Program-made: the position numbers and the translations under genes
From: Vicinamibacterales bacterium
Lineage (GTDB): Bacteria; Acidobacteriota; Vicinamibacteria; Vicinamibacterales; JAKQTR01
Direction: 5' to 3'
NCBI GenBank assembly: GCA_025456345.1
Contig: JALOKU010000020.1
Coordinates: forward strand, 1-42,675
DNA length: 42,675 nt
The notes under the pieces: model-generated
Told to the model about the DNA's origin: nothing
The model's database searches: none
The model's input: the letters and a program-made list of their open reading frames with translations, nothing else
Part shown: positions 40,953-42,675 of the stretch, piece by piece
How the letters are laid out: the number at the start of each line of letters is the position of its first letter
Position numbering within the stretch: the first letter of the stretch is position 1

Positions 40953-42121
40953 CGCCGCGCCAGCAGGTCACGGACGCGATCCACGGGGATTGCGTCGACG
41001 GTGCGGCCGTTTCCCGTCATCGTCGTCGCGCGGAAGAGCGAGTTGTAAACGGCTTCCTCCGTGGCTTCGAGCGCCGCCTGGAACAGCGGCGAGACCCCAT
41101 CGGAGGGCAGGATCGTTCTGGCGGCCGGCGACGCGTCGCCCATGCGCGTCCGCAAGCCCGGCGCGGTCGAGAAGGCGATCGCGTAGTCGCCGCTGCCGTG
41201 GCTGAAGGACGACCCCGTGCGCGCGAGGCCGAAGACGGCTCTCGCGGCCAGCCGCTTCAAGTCGCGGGCGTCGAGCGGGGCGTCGGTAGCGACGACGATC
41301 ATGCACGAGCCGTCGGCCGGGTCCGCGCCGGCCTGACCGGGAGCAGACGGTCCGAAGGCGTAGCGCCGCAGGAGCTTGCCCACCGGCACGCCGTCAATCG
41401 TGAGCACCCCGCCGAAGTTCGTCTGCACGAGCACGCCGAGCGCGTAGCGCGACCCGCCGGCGGGCACCGTTCGTGAGGCGGTGCCAATGCCGCCTTTCCA
41501 GCCGAAACACTGCGTGCCGGTGCCCGCCCCGACCGAGCCTTCCTCGACCGGGCCTTCGCGCGCGGCCGCGATGGCGGCCAGCACGTGGTCCTTCGTGACG
41601 TGCTGCCCGCGGATGTCGTTCAGGCCGCCGTCGTTCGTCTCGCCAACAACGGCGTTGACCGACCGGACGTCGCTGTTGCCCGGCTGCGCGAGCGTCCAGG
41701 CGGCAGCCGCGGCCACCGCGACACCCACGCTCAGCGTGTTGGTGAGGAGGATCGGCGTTTCAATCGTGCCGAGTTCGTCGACCTGCGTCGATCCCGCGAG
41801 CTTGCCGAAGGCGTTGCCGACGAACACCGCGCCGGGCACCTTCTCCTGAAACAGGTTGCCCGGATGCGGCATCACGGCGGTGACGCCCGTGCGCACGCGG
41901 TCGCCGTCGATGATCGTCGTGTGACCCACGCGCACGCCGGCGACGTCGGTAATCGCGTTGAGCGGGCCCGGAGGAAAGACCCCCGGCTCGACACCCAGCT
42001 CACGCGCGCGCGGGCGCGGCGCTTGGGCATCAGCGGTGGTGAACAGGAGGAGTGTGACGGCGGCGCACGCACCGACCAAAGGGCGAAGAGGGACGTTGTG
42101 CGCAGCGAATCGTCTCATCAT
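40949..42121 (-). CDS. Exported P1/S58-family peptidase (DmpA/BapA-like)
   Basis: 390 residues; ATG codons at 42121 and 42118 are both possible starts. A signal peptide (LVGACAAVTLLLFTTADAQA) is clear. The family fold is visible: NAITDVAGVRVGHTTI, GVTAVMPHPGNLF, TPILLTNTLSVGV, VVGETNDGGLNDI, GAGTGTQCFGWKGGIGTASR and the self-cleavage site at Gly271-Ser272 (DGSCMIVVATDAPLD), where Ser272 becomes the N-terminal nucleophile. DmpA releases N-terminal D- or L-residues; BapA cleaves beta-peptides. Specificity here is unknown. The stop overlaps the convergent asparaginase-like gene by 4 nt. Upstream, the entire leader back to the next gene is a G-rich heptamer array that also supplies the purine-rich ribosome binding site (AGGGAAG). 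Confidence 0.92.
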   Translation of the reverse strand: MMRRFAAHNVPLRPLVGACAAVTLLLFTTADAQAPRPRARELGVEPGVFPPGPLNAITDVAGVRVGHTTIIDGDRVRTGVTAVMPHPGNLFQEKVPGAVFVGNAFGKLAGSTQVDELGTIETPILLTNTLSVGVAVAAAAAWTLAQPGNSDVRSVNAVVGETNDGGLNDIRGQHVTKDHVLAAIAAAREGPVEEGSVGAGTGTQCFGWKGGIGTASRTVPAGGSRYALGVLVQTNFGGVLTIDGVPVGKLLRRYAFGPSAPGQAGADPADGSCMIVVATDAPLDARDLKRLAARAVFGLARTGSSFSHGSGDYAIAFSTAPGLRTRMGDASPAARTILPSDGVSPLFQAALEATEEAVYNSLFRATTMTGNGRTVDAIPVDRVRDLLARR

Positions 42122-42123
42122 CT

Positions 42124-42179
42124 TCCCTAGCCCCTAGCCCCTAGCCCCTAGCCCCTAGCCCCTAGCCCCTAGCCCCCAG
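42124..42179. repeat. Pure heptamer array (element C)
   Basis: Eight tandem units: TCCCTAG, six perfect CCCCTAG (42131-42172), CCCCCAG. No core or inverted arm is present, unlike A and B. The array is the whole intergenic region: it starts two bases from the peptidase ATG and ends at the base before the stop codon of the upstream gene (CTA at 42180-42182). On the transcribed strand it reads (GGGGCTA)n. Confidence 0.9.
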
Positions 42180-42626
42180 CTACGGCCACCTCCACATGCT
42201 CAGCAGCCCGATCGCCACGCCGGCGAGGCCGAGGATGAGCGCCACGGCCGGGGTGAGCAGTTGGAGCCACTGCCTGACCGTCCAGACGCGCTCTTGCGTG
42301 ATGCGCCGCTTCGCCTGCCGGCGGCCGTCGGGAGTCAGGAACCACAAGTCGTGTTCCTCATCGTGCTCCCACCATTCCTTGGGCAGCTCGACGCCGCAGG
42401 CGTCGGCCTTTCGCCTCAAGCGGCGGCTGCGAAGGGTTTCGAGGCGCAGGTCCGGCAGCCGGCACGCCTTGAGGTAGGCCGACATGGCCGCGTCGAAGTC
42501 GTTCCCGGTCGCCAGAAGCTTGAACTTCGCCTCGTACTCCCTGCCGACGCGCGCCAGGTCTGCGCGAATCGACCGGCGGTAGGATCGTTCGAACTGCCAC
42601 TCCCGCCACCATCGAGACAGGCTCAT
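42180..42626 (-). CDS. Small membrane-anchored protein of unknown function
   Basis: 148 residues from ATG 42626, with AGGTGA 5-6 nt upstream (a GTG at 42644 would add six residues). The N-terminal two thirds are charged and helical (SRWWREWQFERSYRRSIRADLARVGREYEAKFKLLATGNDFDAAMSAYLKACRL in pieces; RSRRLRRKADACGVELPKEWWEHDEEHD), followed by LWFLTPDGRRQAKRRITQE and then one C-terminal membrane segment (LLTPAVALILGLAGVAIGLLSMW). So it is a tail-anchored protein with a cytoplasmic domain. The family is not recognised. The stop codon borders repeat element C, and the peptidase gene follows after the array, so the two may be co-transcribed. Confidence 0.8.
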   Translation of the reverse strand: MSLSRWWREWQFERSYRRSIRADLARVGREYEAKFKLLATGNDFDAAMSAYLKACRLPDLRLETLRSRRLRRKADACGVELPKEWWEHDEEHDLWFLTPDGRRQAKRRITQERVWTVRQWLQLLTPAVALILGLAGVAIGLLSMWRWP

Positions 42627-42675
42627 GAGTTCACCTCGCGTCACGCGCAGCGCCGCACGACGGCATCTTAAGCTA

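Noticed and set aside
40166..41476. Plus-strand open frame of 436 codons across the asparaginase-peptidase junction
   Set aside because: It spans two well-supported genes out of frame and shows only low-complexity Arg/Gly/Ala.

Overview
The window is a GC-rich, gene-dense piece of bacterial chromosome with ordinary housekeeping content. Several features point to Acidobacteriota, most likely Vicinamibacteria-like: a long VWFA-related protein of the 'Acidobacterial domain' type, a beta-helical DUF4097-type lipoprotein, an archaeal/eukaryote-type ProRS, and secreted proteins opening with an SLGDLARxEAxRRK block. This placement is inferred from gene content. I saw no rRNA, tRNA, CRISPR array, phage gene or insertion sequence.

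Layout. 1-1025: the tail of a probable pilus-assembly (PilX-like) protein, then a small secreted protein behind a sigma28-like promoter. 1089-4936: aroB and proS diverge, and proS converges on a HEAT-like gene. 4936-6070 (minus): tatA, tatC and the HEAT-like gene form one tightly packed unit. 6203-13743 (plus): a CtpA-type protease, smc, a DUF4097 lipoprotein and an M48 membrane protease. 13724-14110: a cupredoxin-like exported protein.

14192-24172 (minus) is a complete translation/RNA operon, rimP-nusA-infB-rbfA-nrnA-truB-rpsO-pnp. It has a recognisable promoter and an intrinsic terminator hairpin in the leader, just before the rimP start, so the whole operon looks attenuated. Upstream, 24149-33196 is another minus-strand run with several stop/start overlaps: htrA, midA-like, CYTH, a nucleotidyltransferase, an APH-fold kinase (possible cell-wall sugar recycling pair), a TIM-barrel protein, asnS and rimO.

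33689-42626: the VWFA-related exported protein, two small unknown genes (one zinc ribbon), a VOC protein, a short alpha-glucan phosphorylase, a Tat-exported asparaginase-like Ntn hydrolase, a DmpA/P1-type peptidase and a small membrane protein.

The most unusual structures are not genes. Four intergenic elements are built from heptanucleotide repeats. Three use CCCCTAG/CGCCTAG units; two of these share a related GC-rich core between inverted arms. On the minus strand the pure arrays read (GGGGCTA)n, a textbook G-quadruplex pattern with 3-nt loops, and they sit directly between co-directional genes. The fourth uses AAGAAGC units in inverted arms between convergent genes and has been read into the C-terminus of the HEAT-like protein. 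Such elements resemble the heptanucleotide STRR repeats described in cyanobacteria. A separate 17-bp REP-like palindrome separates the VOC and phosphorylase genes.
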